Shown in pieces: positions 14,227 through 24,556 of a stretch of DNA of 64,000 nucleotides; the stretch's first letter is position 1; each line of letters starts with the position of its first letter. The position numbers and the translations under genes are program-made. The notes under the pieces are model-generated. The model was given only the letters and a program-made list of their open reading frames with translations. It did not search any database and was not told the DNA's origin. The stretch comes from Rhodospirillaceae bacterium (lineage in GTDB: Bacteria > Pseudomonadota > Alphaproteobacteria > UBA8366), in contig PBKG01000012.1 of the NCBI GenBank assembly GCA_002722095.1, forward strand, positions 19,512-83,511. Reading direction: 5' to 3'.

Positions 14227-15906
14227 ATGGCGTCCTATCAATACGTCTATGTCATGAAGCAGATGTCCAAGACCTATCCCGGCAACCGGGATGTCTTGAA
14301 GGACATTACGCTTGCCTTCTTGCCTGGCGCCAAAATTGGTGTGCTCGGCTATAACGGCGCCGGAAAATCCACAATTCTGCGCATCATGGCCGGCACCGAT
14401 AAGGAAATAACCGGTGAGGCTTGGGCGGCTGAAGGGGCCACCACAGGTCTTTTGGCGCAGGAACCGGAATTGGATGCGACCAAGACGGTTGGGGAGAACG
14501 TGCTCGAAGGTCTCGGCGCCGAGAAAGCGTTGGTCGATCGATTTGAAGAAGTCAGCATGAAGCTCGGCGAGGTCACCGACGAAGACGAAATGACCAAGCT
14601 GATCGAAGAACAAGCGGAACTGCAGGAACAAATCGACGCCGCCGATGCCTGGGATTTGAGCCGGACGGTGGAAATCGCGATGGATGCGTTGCGCTGTCCA
14701 CCGGGTGAGGCCGATGTTACGAAGCTCTCCGGCGGCGAACGGCGCCGTGTCGCACTTTGCCGCCTATTGCTGCAGAAACCCGATTTGCTGCTTTTGGATG
14801 AGCCGACCAATCATCTCGATGCCGAATCGGTCGCCTGGCTCGAACGTCATTTGCGGGAATATGAAGGCACCGTCGTGATGGTCACCCATGATCGCTATTT
14901 CCTCGACAACGTGACCGGCTGGATTTTGGAAATCGATCGTGGGCGCGGCATTCCCTATGAGGGCAATTATTCCGCCTGGATCGAACAGAAACAAAAGCGC
15001 CTCGAACAGGAAGAGCGTTCGGAAGCCTCACGTGCCCGCACGATCGCCCGCGAGCGTGATTGGATTCAGGCGAGCCCGCGCGCGAGACAGGCAAAATCAC
15101 GGGCGCGAATTACGGCGTATGAAAAACTCGTCGCTGAAAGTAGTGAGCGCGAAGTGGGCTCCGCACAAATCATCATTCCGCCAGGCCCGCGTCTCGGGGA
15201 TCTGGTAGTTGAGGCAACCGATCTCCGTAAAGGCTTCGGCAATCATCTATTGATCGAAGACCTGAGTTTCAAATTACCGCCAGGAGGCATCGTTGGCGTA
15301 ATCGAACCGAACGGAGCGGGCAAAACGACGCTCACCCGTATGATCGTTGGCCAAGAGGCACCGGATTCGGGCTCACTTCGCCTTGGCGATACGGTAGAGC
15401 TTGGCTACGTGGATCAGAGCCGGGACGAACTGGATGGTGCCAAGTCCGTCTGGGAAGAAATCGCCCAGGGGGAAGAAGAAATCGATCTCGGCAAACGCAA
15501 GATGCAAAGCCGCGCTTATGTGGGCGCATTCAATTTCAAGGGTGCCGATCAACAGAAAAAGGTCGGCCAGCTTTCCGGCGGTGAGCGCAATCGAGTGCAT
15601 CTTGCCAAGATGTTGCGGTCCGGGGCCAATCTCTTGTTGCTGGACGAGCCGACTAACGATCTCGATGTTGATACCCTGCGTGCGCTCGAAGAGGCTTTAT
15701 TGGACTTTGCTGGCTCGGCTTTCGTGATCAGTCACGATCGATGGTTCCTGGACCGGATTTCCACCCATATATTGGCCTTCGAGGGTAACAGCGAAGTGGT
15801 GTGGTTCGAAGGCAACTACCAGGACTACGAAGCTGACCGGCGTCAACGGCTTGGCGCCGAAGCGGATCAGCCGCATCGCATAAAATATAAGCCACTAACG
15901 CGGTAA
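14227..15906 (+). CDS. ettA: ABC-F translation factor, EttA type
   Basis: A 559-residue cytosolic twin-ATPase without membrane segments, matching EttA in length and in MASYQYVYVMKQMSKTYPGNR. NBD1 has LGYNGAGKST, LSGGERRRVAL and LLLLDEPTNHLD; NBD2 has LSGGERNRVHL and LLLLDEPTNDLD. The linker has RARQAKSRARITAYEKL, the EttA P-site interaction region. EttA binds the ribosomal E site and gates the first elongation cycle according to ATP/ADP. In NBD2 the first Gly of Walker A is Glu360 (EPNGAGKTT instead of GPNGAGKST). The frame extends upstream to 14083 but ATG 14227 gives the family start. Confidence 0.9.
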   Translation: MASYQYVYVMKQMSKTYPGNRDVLKDITLAFLPGAKIGVLGYNGAGKSTILRIMAGTDKEITGEAWAAEGATTGLLAQEPELDATKTVGENVLEGLGAEKALVDRFEEVSMKLGEVTDEDEMTKLIEEQAELQEQIDAADAWDLSRTVEIAMDALRCPPGEADVTKLSGGERRRVALCRLLLQKPDLLLLDEPTNHLDAESVAWLERHLREYEGTVVMVTHDRYFLDNVTGWILEIDRGRGIPYEGNYSAWIEQKQKRLEQEERSEASRARTIARERDWIQASPRARQAKSRARITAYEKLVAESSEREVGSAQIIIPPGPRLGDLVVEATDLRKGFGNHLLIEDLSFKLPPGGIVGVIEPNGAGKTTLTRMIVGQEAPDSGSLRLGDTVELGYVDQSRDELDGAKSVWEEIAQGEEEIDLGKRKMQSRAYVGAFNFKGADQQKKVGQLSGGERNRVHLAKMLRSGANLLLLDEPTNDLDVDTLRALEEALLDFAGSAFVISHDRWFLDRISTHILAFEGNSEVVWFEGNYQDYEADRRQRLGAEADQPHRIKYKPLTR

Positions 15907-15946
15907 GGCCCTGATGAGGGCACGCGGCCAGAACGACGCCGTTCGG

Positions 15947-16714
15947 TCAGCCCTGATCTTGTTCTTCCTCATCCTCTTTTTCATCGGACGAGGGTTCTTT
16001 TTTAGGCTCAGGCACTTCAGCTGGTTTTTCTGCCGATGGCGAGGTCGCCGGTTCACCGGCTGTATCGTTTGTGGGCTCGAGGCCTTTAGATTTGAGTTTG
16101 GCAATTCGCTTGTTGAGCACGTCAATTAAGGCCTGCACTCTGCCATCCTGCTGGGAAATGTAGGCGATGAACTCGTCGCGCTGTGTAAGGATCATGCTGA
16201 CGCCTTCAATTTTAACGTCGAGAATTTTGTTCGGCTTGCCGGCGCGGCGGTGAACTTGGAAGGCAATTTTGAAAATGCGCTCTCCGTTAGGCCGCAAAAT
16301 ATGCGTGGTGACAATAAAGTCCGTTGGCCGAGTGGTCTTCTGGACCCGGACGACCTTGAAGGTCTCGCCTGAATAATTGCGGAACTGAGAAGAATAGAGT
16401 TCGACGATATAGTTTTCGAAAGTCTTAACAAATTCGTCGACTTTTGCCCGGTCGGCTGAGCGGCGGTATTTGCCTATGACGAAATATCCTATCCGTCGGG
16501 TGGCAAACCCTTCGCGAAGTAGCGCACGAAATTTTGCGCGCTGTTCATCGACCGTTGCTGACTTATTCTGCAGCAACTTGATCGCGCGCTGACCAAGGGT
16601 TTCGATAAATGCGCCGGGCTCCTGGGGGGCTGCCTGGAGATTTGATCCAGGCAACGGTAACCAAACTAAAGCTAAAACCAAGAGGACGGCCGGCCAAATC
16701 CGACAGCCATTCAT
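15947..16714 (-). CDS. mlaC: MlaC/Ttg2D family periplasmic phospholipid-binding protein
   Basis: A 255-residue exported protein. A signal peptide spans residues 1-29 (cleavage near NLQAA). The MlaC core includes FRALLREGFATRRIGYFVIGKYRR and DEFVKTFENYIVELYSSQFRNYSGETFKV, then DVKIEGVSMILTQRDEF, the conserved end of the fold. MlaC ferries phospholipids between the MlaA complex in the outer membrane and the inner-membrane MlaFEDB system. The final 50 residues are an acidic Pro/Glu/Lys tail not part of the family core. The ATG has GAAGGAGTGAG upstream. mlaA lies just upstream, so the two make an operon; mlaFED are not in the window. Confidence 0.9.
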   Translation of the reverse strand: MNGCRIWPAVLLVLALVWLPLPGSNLQAAPQEPGAFIETLGQRAIKLLQNKSATVDEQRAKFRALLREGFATRRIGYFVIGKYRRSADRAKVDEFVKTFENYIVELYSSQFRNYSGETFKVVRVQKTTRPTDFIVTTHILRPNGERIFKIAFQVHRRAGKPNKILDVKIEGVSMILTQRDEFIAYISQQDGRVQALIDVLNKRIAKLKSKGLEPTNDTAGEPATSPSAEKPAEVPEPKKEPSSDEKEDEEEQDQG

Positions 16715-16748
16715 TTCGGCTCACTCCTTCGAGCAGATTTCAAAATGC

Positions 16749-17582
16749 TTAAACGAGTACCGGCAAATAATTATTTTTGGCTAGCCTGCGCGACTGGCTC
16801 TTTGGGGCAGGCTCATCAAAGTCGAGCGTAATTTCCGGGATCGGAACCGCGTCGCTTGATTCACCATTGCGAATTTCGTCAGCCCGTTTCTGCCTATAGA
16901 GGCTGCGGATAGTCGCATAAAAATCGAGCGAAGTTTTTTCGAGCTCCGCGAGTTTGCCAAGCACTTGCGCACGCTTGTCAATCGCGGTGAAGACCGTTCG
17001 CGTACCGGAAAGCCAAAAGTTGGTCCAGTAGTCGAGGTAGGTGTCCGTTACCCAATCGACAGGATCGAAGAAGGATTGTACCAATTCACCGACGCCATCT
17101 CGAATGTTTGACGGGCCCAGAATCGGTAATACTAAGTATGGGCCTTCAGGAACACCCCAGACCGCTAACGTTTGCCCTAAGTCTTCCTTGTGACCTTCGG
17201 CTCCTGACGAACCCATCACGTCCCACATACCGAACCCGATTACCGTATTGCCGACGATGCGCGCCGTGGTTTGGCCCGCACGGTCCCACTCGCCCTGCAG
17301 AACATCATTAGCCAACGTCACAGGTTCTTTGAGGTGGAAAAGCAAATTATGGATCATGTCGCGAATGGGATCGGGAACATTGTCCACATAGGCTTGAGTT
17401 ATCGGCCGCAGAATTGCCTTATCGAGCGCGATATTAATGTCGAAGATTTCACGATTGACGGATTCGAACGGATCGTTAGTTCCGTCGTCCGGCTTGCTGG
17501 CACAGCTTGCGAGCATCAGAACGGCGAGAGCGGCGGCCACAACGCGCAGTGCGCCGGCGGAGTTTTTTATACGTTTAATCAA
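16749..17582 (-). CDS. mlaA: MlaA/VacJ family outer-membrane lipoprotein
   Basis: A 277-residue lipoprotein: hydrophobic signal then lipobox LASC with Cys27 as the acylated residue. The family core DPFESVNREIFDINIALDKAILRPI is at 37-61, followed by VPDPIRDMIHNLLFHLKEP, VLQGEWDRAGQTTARIVGNTVIG and GPYLVLPILGPSNIRDGVG. MlaA removes mislocalised phospholipid from the outer leaflet of the outer membrane and hands it to MlaC. The start is a TTG with GAGGGG eight bases upstream. It is first in the operon with mlaC, 34 bp apart. Confidence 0.92.
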   Translation of the reverse strand: MIKRIKNSAGALRVVAAALAVLMLASCASKPDDGTNDPFESVNREIFDINIALDKAILRPITQAYVDNVPDPIRDMIHNLLFHLKEPVTLANDVLQGEWDRAGQTTARIVGNTVIGFGMWDVMGSSGAEGHKEDLGQTLAVWGVPEGPYLVLPILGPSNIRDGVGELVQSFFDPVDWVTDTYLDYWTNFWLSGTRTVFTAIDKRAQVLGKLAELEKTSLDFYATIRSLYRQKRADEIRNGESSDAVPIPEITLDFDEPAPKSQSRRLAKNNYLPVLV

Positions 17583-17999
17583 TTGAAGAACCCCTCAATC
17601 GCAGTCACTTAGCCTCAGTCGCGTTGTTTGCGAAGACCAAACCAAAGGTCTAAACAAATGCCCACCCTCAACACAGTCCTAAAAATAGCGCCAAATTCCC
17701 AAGTTGCAACTATTTTCAAGGTCGTTGTTCGAGCAAAACACCAACAACCACCACGATTATCACAGACCGGATGCGATTGAAAACGCTGGAATCCGCTACT
17801 TGCGACTCTTTACAACCGGTGTTGCAAAAATGTCTCTGTATTAAATTTGTATGTTTTGCGTCGGTGCACACGAGATCAACGTCCAAACGACCAGAGACAA
17901 TATTCTCCGCGTCAAAGACTGTTCGGCCTAATTTCGGCAGCCTTACTTATTTAGCTGTTGTTTTGTGGAGGGCGCCACGCGCTCTTCTTCGCCAGGGGG
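17583..17999. other. Non-coding stretch upstream of mlaA
   Basis: Around 415 bp with lower GC than the flanks. It should contain the mlaA promoter. The plus-strand open frame 17771-18061 has no ribosome site, an odd composition and no recognisable motif; I do not call it. No repeat or RNA is seen. Confidence 0.4.
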
Positions 18000-18131
18000 T
18001 CAGTAGAATGGATTATGCCATGGATCACGATTGCCGCCCGTCGTCTGCGGATTGCAACTAGCTAAGAATACGGCAATCGAGGCAGAAATAGTCCAGCGGA
18101 TTGCTTGTTTTCTGGAGTTCGAAATTTCCAT
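18000..18131 (-). CDS. Small lipoprotein (43 residues) sharing a DPWxNPxY motif with the DUF5666 protein
   Basis: A short frame from ATG 18131 to TGA 18000. It encodes a basic N terminus (MEISNSRKQAIRW), a hydrophobic segment, lipobox FLASC with Cys26, and the short mature peptide CNPQTTGGNRDPWHNPFY. The layout is that of a bacterial lipoprotein with an 18-residue mature part. GAGG stands 13 bases before the ATG. The mature end RDPWHNPFY resembles ADPWRNPYY at the same place after the signal of the DUF5666 protein at 10595-11923, so it may be a truncated relative or a separate short lipoprotein using the same motif. Confidence 0.6.
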   Translation of the reverse strand: MEISNSRKQAIRWTISASIAVFLASCNPQTTGGNRDPWHNPFY

Positions 18132-18249
18132 CTCATTATATCCTCATATCCTCGCATCCTAATTCGAATACGCCGAGTAGATTCAGATCAATTTGTAAGG
18201 TAGCAAACATCGCCCACTTTTTCTAACGATAAAGAGGCTTTAAAAATAT

Positions 18250-18273
18250 ATAACGATATGTTTATATTGTTAT
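18250..18273. promoter_or_regulatory. Palindromic operator upstream of the methionine-cycle operon
   Basis: ATAACGATAT (18250-18259) and ATATTGTTAT (18264-18273) are inverted repeats with nine of ten matches around GTTT. A further TTGTTAT half-site is at 18279-18285. The site lies 55-80 bp before the ArsR-type gene and is the best candidate for its autoregulatory site. Confidence 0.65.
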
Positions 18274-18328
18274 GCATTGTTGTTATGAAGGCGCCCATTC
18301 GGAATTTTGATGTAGTAAGACCAAACAA

Positions 18329-19303
18329 ATGTCTGAAATGCAGGAAATCTTACAAACGTTGCGTGCAGCCGCAGAGGGGACTCGGCTTAGATTGTTGACG
18401 CTCTGCGCCGAGGGTGAACTGACCGTTAGCGAACTGACACGCATAACCGGTCAAAGCCAGCCGCGCATTTCCCGCCACTTGAAGCAACTGGTCGAGGCTG
18501 GGTTATTGGAGCGATTGCGCGAGGGCACCCATGCCTACTATCGATTGGCAGAGACCGCACAATCGGCGGAGATTCTGCAAACCATTGTTGATGCCGTGCC
18601 TCGGGACGATGACGTGATCGCTCGCGATCTGGCCCATCTTGGCGAGGTAAAACAAGATCGCGCGCGTAGGGCAGCGGAGTTCTTTCGCGAGAATGCGGAG
18701 GAATGGGATGCAATCCGTGCCCTTTACATCGACGATGGTGAGGTGAAACAGGTGCTGGATGCGACCTGGCCGCAAAAGCCGGTTGCCGATTTTCTCGATA
18801 TCGGAACCGGCACCGGTCGAATGCTTGAGATGATCGCGCACCGGGTGGAAAGGGCGGTTGGTGTGGACCTGTCGCGTGACATGCTGGCGGTGGCGCGCGT
18901 CAATATTGAAAATGCCGGCCTTAAAAATTGCCAAGTGCGCCACGGAGACATGATGCAACTGCCGTTGCCGGACAGTGTGTTCGACGTGGCTACATTTCAT
19001 CTCGTATTGCACTACGCCGAACGGCCCGCCGTGGCGCTGCGCGAAGCAGCACGTGTCTTGCGTACCGGCGGTACCTTAATCGTCATTGATTTTACGCCGC
19101 ATACCGAACGCCAGTTGCTTGAGGAACATGGGCACCGTTGGCTCGGATTCGGCGACGACGAAATTCAGAGTTGGTTTACCGAGGCGGGTTTGGAACGGCG
19201 TGCTTCAGTGACGCTAGCAGGAGATCCCCTGACGGTTAAGTTATGGCCGGCGGTAAAAACAGGTGGTGTTCAGGGTGGACCTGCGGAGGAAATCGGCGGA
19301 TGA
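18329..19303 (+). CDS. ArsR-family regulator fused to a SAM-dependent methyltransferase
   Basis: A 324-residue two-domain protein. Residues 1-90 form a winged helix: TRLRLLTLCAEGELTVSELTRITGQSQPRISRHLKQLVEAGLLERLREG is ArsR-type. Residues 140-290 form a class I methyltransferase with motif I FLDIGTGTGRML, the acidic residue in GVDLS, and LHYAERPAVALREAARVLRTGGTLIVID. The metal-binding cysteines of ArsR are absent. Position ahead of metF and metH, overlapping metF by ATGA, suggests it senses S-adenosylmethionine or S-adenosylhomocysteine and controls the methionine cycle, as SahR does in deltaproteobacteria; the ligand is inference. Confidence 0.88.
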   Translation: MSEMQEILQTLRAAAEGTRLRLLTLCAEGELTVSELTRITGQSQPRISRHLKQLVEAGLLERLREGTHAYYRLAETAQSAEILQTIVDAVPRDDDVIARDLAHLGEVKQDRARRAAEFFRENAEEWDAIRALYIDDGEVKQVLDATWPQKPVADFLDIGTGTGRMLEMIAHRVERAVGVDLSRDMLAVARVNIENAGLKNCQVRHGDMMQLPLPDSVFDVATFHLVLHYAERPAVALREAARVLRTGGTLIVIDFTPHTERQLLEEHGHRWLGFGDDEIQSWFTEAGLERRASVTLAGDPLTVKLWPAVKTGGVQGGPAEEIGG

Positions 19304-20169
19304 GCATTCCAAGCGTCAGTTTCGAATTCTTTCCACCGGCTACCGAAAAGATGGCGGACAATTTGTGGCGTGCGGTTGAGCGTTTGGCACCGCTCGCCCC
19401 AAATTTCGTATCGGTCACCTACGGCGCCGGCGGCAGTACCCGTGATCGGACCCATGCGACGGTGAAGCGACTGAAGGAAGAGACCGCGCTCGAACCTGCG
19501 GCGCATCTCACTTGCGTAGATGCCACACGTGAAGAGGTCGATGAGGTAATTCAAAGCTATTGGGATACGGGAATTCGCCACATCGTGGCTTTGCGCGGAG
19601 ATCCTCCCGAAGACGCGGAACGCTATAACCCATATCCCGGCGGCTATGAAAACGCTGCCGCGCTTACGTCGGGAATTCGGGGAATCGGAGATTTTCATAT
19701 CAGTGTCGCTGCCTACCCTGAAACGCATCCGGACTCCCCCTCGGCGGACGCTGATATCGATATGCTCAAGCGCAAAATCGATGCCGGTGCGGAACAGGCA
19801 ATCACTCAGTTTTTTTTCGAACCCGAGTACTTTTTCCGCTATCGAGATGCGGTGACGGCAGCGGGCCTCTCGATCCCAATCATTCCCGGAATTATCCCGG
19901 TTCTCAATCTGGCCCGCATCGTGAGCTTCGCTGAGAAATGCGGCACAACGATCCCCGAATGGCTAAGGGCCCGGTTTGCGGGGCTTGAAGAAGATGCCGC
20001 CGCACGGAAGGCGGTCGCAGCCGAAGTTGCTACCGAACTCTGCCAGAATCTGCGCTCCGGTGGCGTCGATCAGTTTCACTTCTATACTTTGAATCAGGCT
20101 GAGCTTACCTATGCGATCTGCCGCAATCTTGGCCTCAAACCTTCAATGGATTCCGAGACCGGGCAATGA
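19300..20169 (+). CDS. metF: Methylenetetrahydrofolate reductase MetF
   Basis: A 289-residue FAD-binding TIM barrel. [13 protein letters not shown] near residue 6 holds the catalytic Glu of the FEFFPP motif, then [35 protein letters not shown] and [12 protein letters not shown]. It reduces 5,10-methylene-THF to 5-methyl-THF, the methyl donor used by MetH encoded next. ATG 19300 overlaps the stop of the regulator gene (ATGA) and has GGAGG 11 bases before it; the upstream extension to 19243 is not used. The stop likewise overlaps the metH start. Confidence 0.95.
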   Translation: MSIPSVSFEFFPPATEKMADNLWRAVERLAPLAPNFVSVTYGAGGSTRDRTHATVKRLKEETALEPAAHLTCVDATREEVDEVIQSYWDTGIRHIVALRGDPPEDAERYNPYPGGYENAAALTSGIRGIGDFHISVAAYPETHPDSPSADADIDMLKRKIDAGAEQAITQFFFEPEYFFRYRDAVTAAGLSIPIIPGIIPVLNLARIVSFAEKCGTTIPEWLRARFAGLEEDAAARKAVAAEVATELCQNLRSGGVDQFHFYTLNQAELTYAICRNLGLKPSMDSETGQ

Positions 20170-23100
20170 GCGAGATCGACTTCAGCCCGCCCGAAATCAA
20201 AACGCCGGTAGACCGGAGCGCGGAAATGACCGCACTGCTTCGCGAACGAATTCTCGTTCTCGATGGCGCCATGGGCACGATGATCCAGCGTCACAAACTC
20301 GAGGAGGACGATTTTCGGGGCCCCCGTTTTGCGGATTGGCCGGAAGATTTGAAAGGCAATAACGATCTGCTGACATTGACGCAGCCTGATTTGATTACCG
20401 ACATACATCGCGGGTTTTTGGACGCGGGGACAGATTTTGTTGAAACGAACACCTTCAATTCCACCTCCATTTCCCAGGCCGACTACGCGATGGAGGCCTT
20501 GGTCTATGAACTCAACTACGAAGGCGCCCGTCTGGCCCGCAATGCGGTTGAAGACGCCTGGCAGAAGGATGAAACACGCCCCCGCTTCGTCGCCGGTGTT
20601 CTGGGGCCTACCAACCGCACCGCATCCCTCTCGCCGGATGTGAACGATCCCGGTTTCCGTAATATCGGTTTTGATGAATTGGTTGAGTCTTACACGGTCG
20701 CTGCTAACGGTTTAATTGATGGGGGAGCCGATACGCTCTTTATCGAAACCGTATTCGATACCCTGAATTGCAAGGCGGCAATTTATGCGATCCTGAAGCT
20801 TTTCGATGAAAGGCAAATTCATCTTCCGATCATGATCTCGGGCACCATCACGGATGCCTCGGGACGCACGCTTTCGGGCCAGACCCCGGCAGCGTTTTGG
20901 CATTCGGTCGCCCATGCCAAGCCACTTAGCATCGGATTCAATTGCGCACTCGGGGTTGCCGATTTGCGTCCCCATGTGCTCGAGGTCGCAGGTGTCGCCG
21001 ATACTTTTGTCAGCGTTCATCCCAATGCGGGTTTGCCCAACGAATTCGGCGGCTATGACGATACGCCGGAATATATGGCGGGTGCCTTGGCTGAGTTCGC
21101 CGAGAGCGGCTTGGTCAATATCGTCGGCGGTTGTTGCGGCACCACGCCCGAACATCTGGCGGCGATCGTGGACGCGGTGAAAGGTTTGACGCCGCGTATG
21201 GTGCCCGAAGACGTTCATTTATGTTCGCTTGCAGGTCTCGAACCCCTGCAGTTCGATGACGTGACGGGTTTCGTCAATGTGGGCGAGCGGACCAACGTTG
21301 CCGGTTCGGCCCGATTTAAAAAGTTGATTATGGAGGACGATTACGAAACCGCGCTCGATGTCGCGCGCAGCCAGGTTGAGAACGGCGCCCAGGTCATCGA
21401 CGTCAATATGGATGAGGCGATGCTCGATGCGGTTCACGCGATGGGCACATTTTTGAAATTAGTTGCTTCGGAGCCCGATATTTCGCGCGTGCCGGTGATG
21501 GTCGACTCCTCCAAATGGGAAGTGATCGAAACCGGCCTCAAATGCATACAAGGCAAAGGCGTGGTCAACTCGATCAGTCTCAAAGAAGGTGAAGAGCCCT
21601 TTGTCGAGCAGGCGCGAGAAATACTCCGCTATGGTGCGGCTGTCATCGTTATGGCCTTCGATGAGACGGGCCAAGCCGACAGCCGCGAGCGCAAACTCGA
21701 GATTTGTCAGCGATCCTATCGCATCTTGACCGAAGAGGTGGGCTTTCCTCCCGAAGACATCATCTTCGATCCAAATATCTTTGCCGTCGCGACGGGAATT
21801 GAGGAACATGCACGTTATGGCCTCGATTTCATCGAGGCGGCTCGTGACATCAAAGAGAAACTTCCCCATGCCAAAGTCAGTGGCGGCGTCAGCAATCTCT
21901 CCTTTTCCTTTAGAGGGAACGAACCGTTGCGCCAGGCAATGCACGCGGTCTTCCTCTATCACGCGGTCGACGCAGGCATGGATATGGGGATCGTCAATGC
22001 CGGCCAGCTCGGCGTTTATGCGGATTTGCCGGAAGAATTGAAGTCCCGGATCGAAGATGTCCTGTTTGCCCGGCGCGACGACGGCACGGAACGGCTCCTT
22101 GATATTGCAGACGACGTTAAAGGCACTGGCAGCGCCAAGGTTGAGGATCTGTCGTGGCGCGAGGGCACAACCAACGAGCGCCTGACCCATGCTTTGGTCA
22201 AAGGCATAAACGAATATATCGAGGAGGATACCGAGGAGGCGCGGCTGCAGCATGACCGCCCCATCGAGGTCATCGAAGGTCCGTTGATGGACGGTATGAA
22301 TGTGGTCGGCGATCTATTCGGCTCCGGCCAGATGTTCCTGCCACAGGTGGTTAAAAGCGCGCGGGTCATGAAGCAGGCCGTCGCCCATCTCTTGCCATTT
22401 ATCGAAGCGGAGAAAGAGCAGAGTTCCGAAAACCGGTCGAAGGGGAAAATTCTACTCGCCACGGTGAAAGGGGACGTTCACGACATCGGCAAAAACATCG
22501 TTGGCGTTGTTCTGCAGTGTAATAATTTCGAAGTTATCGATCTCGGGGTCATGGTGCCCTATCAAAAGATTCTCGAAGTCGCCAACGACGAGCAGGTCGA
22601 TATCATCGGCCTCAGCGGATTGATAACGCCGTCGCTTGAGGAAATGGCCGGTGTGGCGCTCGAAATGGAGCGGACGGGAATGGATATGCCGCTACTGATC
22701 GGCGGTGCCACCACGTCGAAAGTACATACGGCGGTCAAGATTGCGCCCAACTATAACGGGCCCACGATCCATGTGCTCGACGCCTCGCGTTCGGTGGCGG
22801 TGGCGACGAGTCTCACCAGCGATACATTGCGAGAGGCCTACGTTGCCGAAGCGGCAGCGGAAAATCAGTCGACGCGCGATGGATATGCCGGTCGCGACCG
22901 CGCCGAAAACCGGTGTAGCCTTGAAGAAGCCCGCGCGAATGCAGCGCCGGTCGCCTGGGACGCGGAGGCGCCATCAGCTCCAAGTTTTCTAGGTCTCAAA
23001 GCATTCGAGGAATACGAGCTTGGCGAACTGAGCAGGTTTATCGACTGGACGCCATTTTTCCGCACCTGGGAACTGTCCGGCACTTATCCGGCGATTTTGG

Positions 23101-23891
23101 AGGACGATGTCGTTGGCGAAGCGGCACGTTCGTTATTCAGCGATGCCAAAGCGATGTTGGAACGGATTGTCGACGAGGGTTGGTTGTCCGCGCGCGGCGT
23201 AATCGGATTTTTCCCGGCCAACAGCGCCGGCGACGATGTCATTGTTTATGAGGATGAAACTCGAACCCAAGAGCGGACTCGCATCCATTTTCTGCGACAG
23301 CAGATGAAAAAGCGGGCAGGGCGGGCAAACTATTGTTTGGCCGATTTCATTGCACCGGCGGAGTCCGGTGTCGCCGACTATATCGGAGGCTTCGCGGTTA
23401 CCACCGGACACGGGATCGAGGACAAACTCGCCGAATTCAATTCCAATCACGACGATTACAGCGACATTTTGCTGAAGGCACTTGCGGACCGATTGGCGGA
23501 AGCTTTTGCCGAACGGATGCATGAAAGGGTTCGCACCGATTTATGGGGTTACGCGCCCGATGAAGCGTTTAGCAACGATGAACTGATTAAAGAAAAGTAT
23601 CGCGGCATTCGCCCAGCGCCTGGCTATCCGGCTTGTCCGGATCACAGCGAGAAACCCGTATTGTTCGAGCTCCTGGAGGCCGAGGCGAATGCGGGTATGC
23701 GGTTGACGGAAGGATTCGCCATGCTGCCGGCGGCAGCGGTCTCCGGATACTATCTGGCGCATCCGGATGCACGGTATTTCGGTGTCGGAAAGATCGGCGA
23801 AGATCAAGTCGAAGACTACGCCGTTCGGCGGGGTATGACCCGCGAAGAAGCCGAGCGCGTGCTGGCGCCAAATCTCGGTTACGCTCGCTAA
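20166..23891 (+). CDS. metH: Cobalamin-dependent methionine synthase MetH
   Basis: A 1241-residue full-length enzyme with all domains in order: homocysteine domain (1-350; zinc ligands in GFNCALG near Cys260 and the double Cys of [10 protein letters not shown] near 323), methyl-THF domain (360-640; [13 protein letters not shown]), cap (650-750), B12 domain with DVHDIG at 770-775 whose His772 ligates cobalt, and AdoMet activation domain (about 930-1241; [14 protein letters not shown]). It makes methionine from homocysteine. The organism therefore needs cobalamin, made or imported. ATGA overlap with metF shows co-translation. Confidence 0.97.
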   Translation: MSEIDFSPPEIKTPVDRSAEMTALLRERILVLDGAMGTMIQRHKLEEDDFRGPRFADWPEDLKGNNDLLTLTQPDLITDIHRGFLDAGTDFVETNTFNSTSISQADYAMEALVYELNYEGARLARNAVEDAWQKDETRPRFVAGVLGPTNRTASLSPDVNDPGFRNIGFDELVESYTVAANGLIDGGADTLFIETVFDTLNCKAAIYAILKLFDERQIHLPIMISGTITDASGRTLSGQTPAAFWHSVAHAKPLSIGFNCALGVADLRPHVLEVAGVADTFVSVHPNAGLPNEFGGYDDTPEYMAGALAEFAESGLVNIVGGCCGTTPEHLAAIVDAVKGLTPRMVPEDVHLCSLAGLEPLQFDDVTGFVNVGERTNVAGSARFKKLIMEDDYETALDVARSQVENGAQVIDVNMDEAMLDAVHAMGTFLKLVASEPDISRVPVMVDSSKWEVIETGLKCIQGKGVVNSISLKEGEEPFVEQAREILRYGAAVIVMAFDETGQADSRERKLEICQRSYRILTEEVGFPPEDIIFDPNIFAVATGIEEHARYGLDFIEAARDIKEKLPHAKVSGGVSNLSFSFRGNEPLRQAMHAVFLYHAVDAGMDMGIVNAGQLGVYADLPEELKSRIEDVLFARRDDGTERLLDIADDVKGTGSAKVEDLSWREGTTNERLTHALVKGINEYIEEDTEEARLQHDRPIEVIEGPLMDGMNVVGDLFGSGQMFLPQVVKSARVMKQAVAHLLPFIEAEKEQSSENRSKGKILLATVKGDVHDIGKNIVGVVLQCNNFEVIDLGVMVPYQKILEVANDEQVDIIGLSGLITPSLEEMAGVALEMERTGMDMPLLIGGATTSKVHTAVKIAPNYNGPTIHVLDASRSVAVATSLTSDTLREAYVAEAAAENQSTRDGYAGRDRAENRCSLEEARANAAPVAWDAEAPSAPSFLGLKAFEEYELGELSRFIDWTPFFRTWELSGTYPAILEDDVVGEAARSLFSDAKAMLERIVDEGWLSARGVIGFFPANSAGDDVIVYEDETRTQERTRIHFLRQQMKKRAGRANYCLADFIAPAESGVADYIGGFAVTTGHGIEDKLAEFNSNHDDYSDILLKALADRLAEAFAERMHERVRTDLWGYAPDEAFSNDELIKEKYRGIRPAPGYPACPDHSEKPVLFELLEAEANAGMRLTEGFAMLPAAAVSGYYLAHPDARYFGVGKIGEDQVEDYAVRRGMTREEAERVLAPNLGYAR

Positions 23892-23942
23892 TTCTCGACG
23901 GGTCTTGATCCGCCTATCGGTGAACGGCTAAACATCGCGCTC

Positions 23943-24434
23943 ATGAATACGACTCAAGATATCCCGACGCCGCTCGCGTCCTATAGTGGCGAAGTCCAAC
24001 CCGAGTGGATAGACGACAACAATCACATGAACGTCGCCTATTACGTATTGGCGTTCGACTATGCCACCGATGCGCTGTTCAATTTTCTCGGCCTGTCTCG
24101 TGCCTACAAGGATGCAAATAATGTATCGACCTTCGCGGTCGATATGAACGTGGTCTACAAGCGCGAGCTTCGTCTTGGTGAGCCTCTGAGAATCGAAACC
24201 CGAATGATCGACTTCAGCGACAAGGCGCTGCATTACTTCCACGAAATGTATCATGGTGACGAAGGCTATTTGGCGGCGAGCAACGAGGTATTGTCGATGC
24301 ATATGGATATGAATATTCGACGTATCGCGCCGATGGCCGACGAAATTCAGCAGTGGGTGAAACAAGTACATCAAGCTCATTCGGCATTGGAGCGTCCGAA
24401 ATCGGTCGGTCGTGTGCTGGGCGTCCGTCGTTAG
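23943..24434 (+). CDS. Hotdog-fold acyl-CoA thioesterase family protein
   Basis: A 163-residue cytosolic protein of the 4HBT hotdog superfamily. WIDDNNHMNVAYYVLAFDYATDAL near residues 22-45 is the characteristic N-terminal strand and long hotdog helix, with Asn and His near the expected active site. YKRELRLGEPLRIETRMIDFSDKALHYFHEMYH is the following sheet. It resembles the short thioesterases associated with carnitine and betaine degradation (betainyl-CoA type), which would fit a dimethyl-group donor feeding one-carbon metabolism, but nothing nearby confirms a substrate. It lies 51 bp after metH and may be read from the same promoter. Confidence 0.8.
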   Translation: MNTTQDIPTPLASYSGEVQPEWIDDNNHMNVAYYVLAFDYATDALFNFLGLSRAYKDANNVSTFAVDMNVVYKRELRLGEPLRIETRMIDFSDKALHYFHEMYHGDEGYLAASNEVLSMHMDMNIRRIAPMADEIQQWVKQVHQAHSALERPKSVGRVLGVRR

Positions 24435-24556
24435 AGAGCGAATTTGTTGGAAGGAACTTGAACAGACAGCTTGTTTTGGTAATTTATTAACCGTATTTTG
24501 CCGTCGCCAAAAGGTGATCGGCATAAAAAACGAAGGCAATTGGGGAGAAGGCATCG

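Noticed and set aside
17771..18061. Plus-strand open frame of 96 codons
   Set aside because: No ribosome site, unusual composition and overlap with the small lipoprotein on the other strand.
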